Source: Fidelibacterota bacterium UBA1134 (lineage in GTDB: Bacteria; Fidelibacterota; Marinisomatia; Marinisomatales; S15-B10). Taken from it: a stretch of DNA of 6,627 bases. The notes beneath the pieces were generated by a model. That model was not told the DNA's origin. It did no database searches and saw only the letters and a list, made by a program, of their open reading frames with translations. Every line of letters begins with the position of its first letter. Position 1 is the stretch's first letter. Location: contig DCAL01000080.1 in the NCBI GenBank assembly GCA_002311975.1, positions 1-6,627 of the forward strand, written 5' to 3'. This document shows, piece by piece, positions 6,427 to 6,627 of the stretch. The translations under genes were made by a program, and so were the position numbers.

Positions 6427-6627
6427 ATGTCTATTGACTGGAAAACAGTGGAAGATGAATCAGCGGGAAATCTGATTGATTTAGGAAAATATCCTCTTCA
6501 CTCGCCAGCTTCTCCCGCATACGGGGTTCTAGTGATACAGTGTCAGCAAGATCTTGAAGAGAGGGGAGCGTGTGTCCTGCCCGGTTTCATTACGCCTGAG
6601 GCCGCGGCTCGCATGGTGGTTGACACA
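6427..6627 (+). CDS. N-terminal fragment of a probable Fe(II)/2-oxoglutarate-dependent oxygenase, HalD/BesD-like (3' end outside the window)
   Basis: The frame is open from ATG 6427 to the window end (67 codons), with an in-frame TGA at 6400-6402, so this is the first possible Met. The visible protein reads MSIDWKTVED, then LIDLGKYPLHSPASPAYG (16-33), then a helix with CQQDLEERG (39-47) and GACVLPGFITPEAA (47-60). The order 'YPL/I..P.SPA', a helix, then 'GAC.LPGF..PEA' is what I recall from the N-terminus of HalD/BesD-family and related phytanoyl-CoA-dioxygenase-like enzymes. Those use Fe(II) and 2-oxoglutarate to hydroxylate or chlorinate, in BesD's case, free lysine. The catalytic HxD (hydroxylase) or HxG/A (halogenase) motif would lie beyond the edge, so neither activity can be assigned. 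No Shine-Dalgarno sequence is visible. It is divergent from an amino acid permease, which fits an amino acid substrate. It could be another 2OG oxygenase subfamily; the call rests on a short N-terminal match. Confidence 0.55.
   Translation, partial: MSIDWKTVEDESAGNLIDLGKYPLHSPASPAYGVLVIQCQQDLEERGACVLPGFITPEAAARMVVDT

Overview
The window comes from a bacterium of balanced base composition (near 50% GC by eye). The paired secreted amidohydrolases, one about 1,030 residues with two amidohydrolase units and one about 440 residues, resemble a gene pair I associate with Bacteroidota and other FCB-group lineages such as Ca. Neomarinimicrobiota. That placement is an inference from gene content and is weak; there is no rRNA or phylogenetic marker here.

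Layout. At the left edge, on the + strand, is the C-terminal end of an FTR1/EfeU-type iron permease (to 355). It faces, with a 14-bp gap, the end of a minus-strand cluster. Read 5' to 3' on the minus strand, the cluster is: an APC-family amino acid permease (6309 to 4894, TTG start), a 103-bp gap, a two-unit amidohydrolase with a signal peptide (4790 to 1692), and a second signal-peptide-bearing amidohydrolase-like protein (1695 to 370) whose start codon overlaps the previous stop as ATGA. At the right edge, divergent from the permease across a 117-bp spacer, a + strand gene starts at 6427 and is cut by the window end. Its 67 visible residues resemble the N-terminus of Fe(II)/2-oxoglutarate oxygenases of the HalD/BesD-like type.

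How the genes may work together. The minus-strand genes look like an uptake-and-hydrolysis unit: exported or periplasmic amidohydrolases act on an amide- or peptide-like compound and the APC permease imports a resulting amino acid or amine. The substrate is unknown. The most notable structural point is that three homologous amidohydrolase units are made by two coupled genes, but only one (the C-terminal half of the large protein) keeps the full set of metal-binding motifs. The other two lack the HxH motif and the late-strand aspartate and look like non-catalytic partners. The divergent oxygenase fragment beside an amino acid transporter suggests amino acid modification. The spacer between them carries an imperfect 23-bp palindrome that could be a shared operator.

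No tRNA, rRNA, CRISPR array, insertion sequence or phage gene was seen. I found no strong intrinsic terminator.
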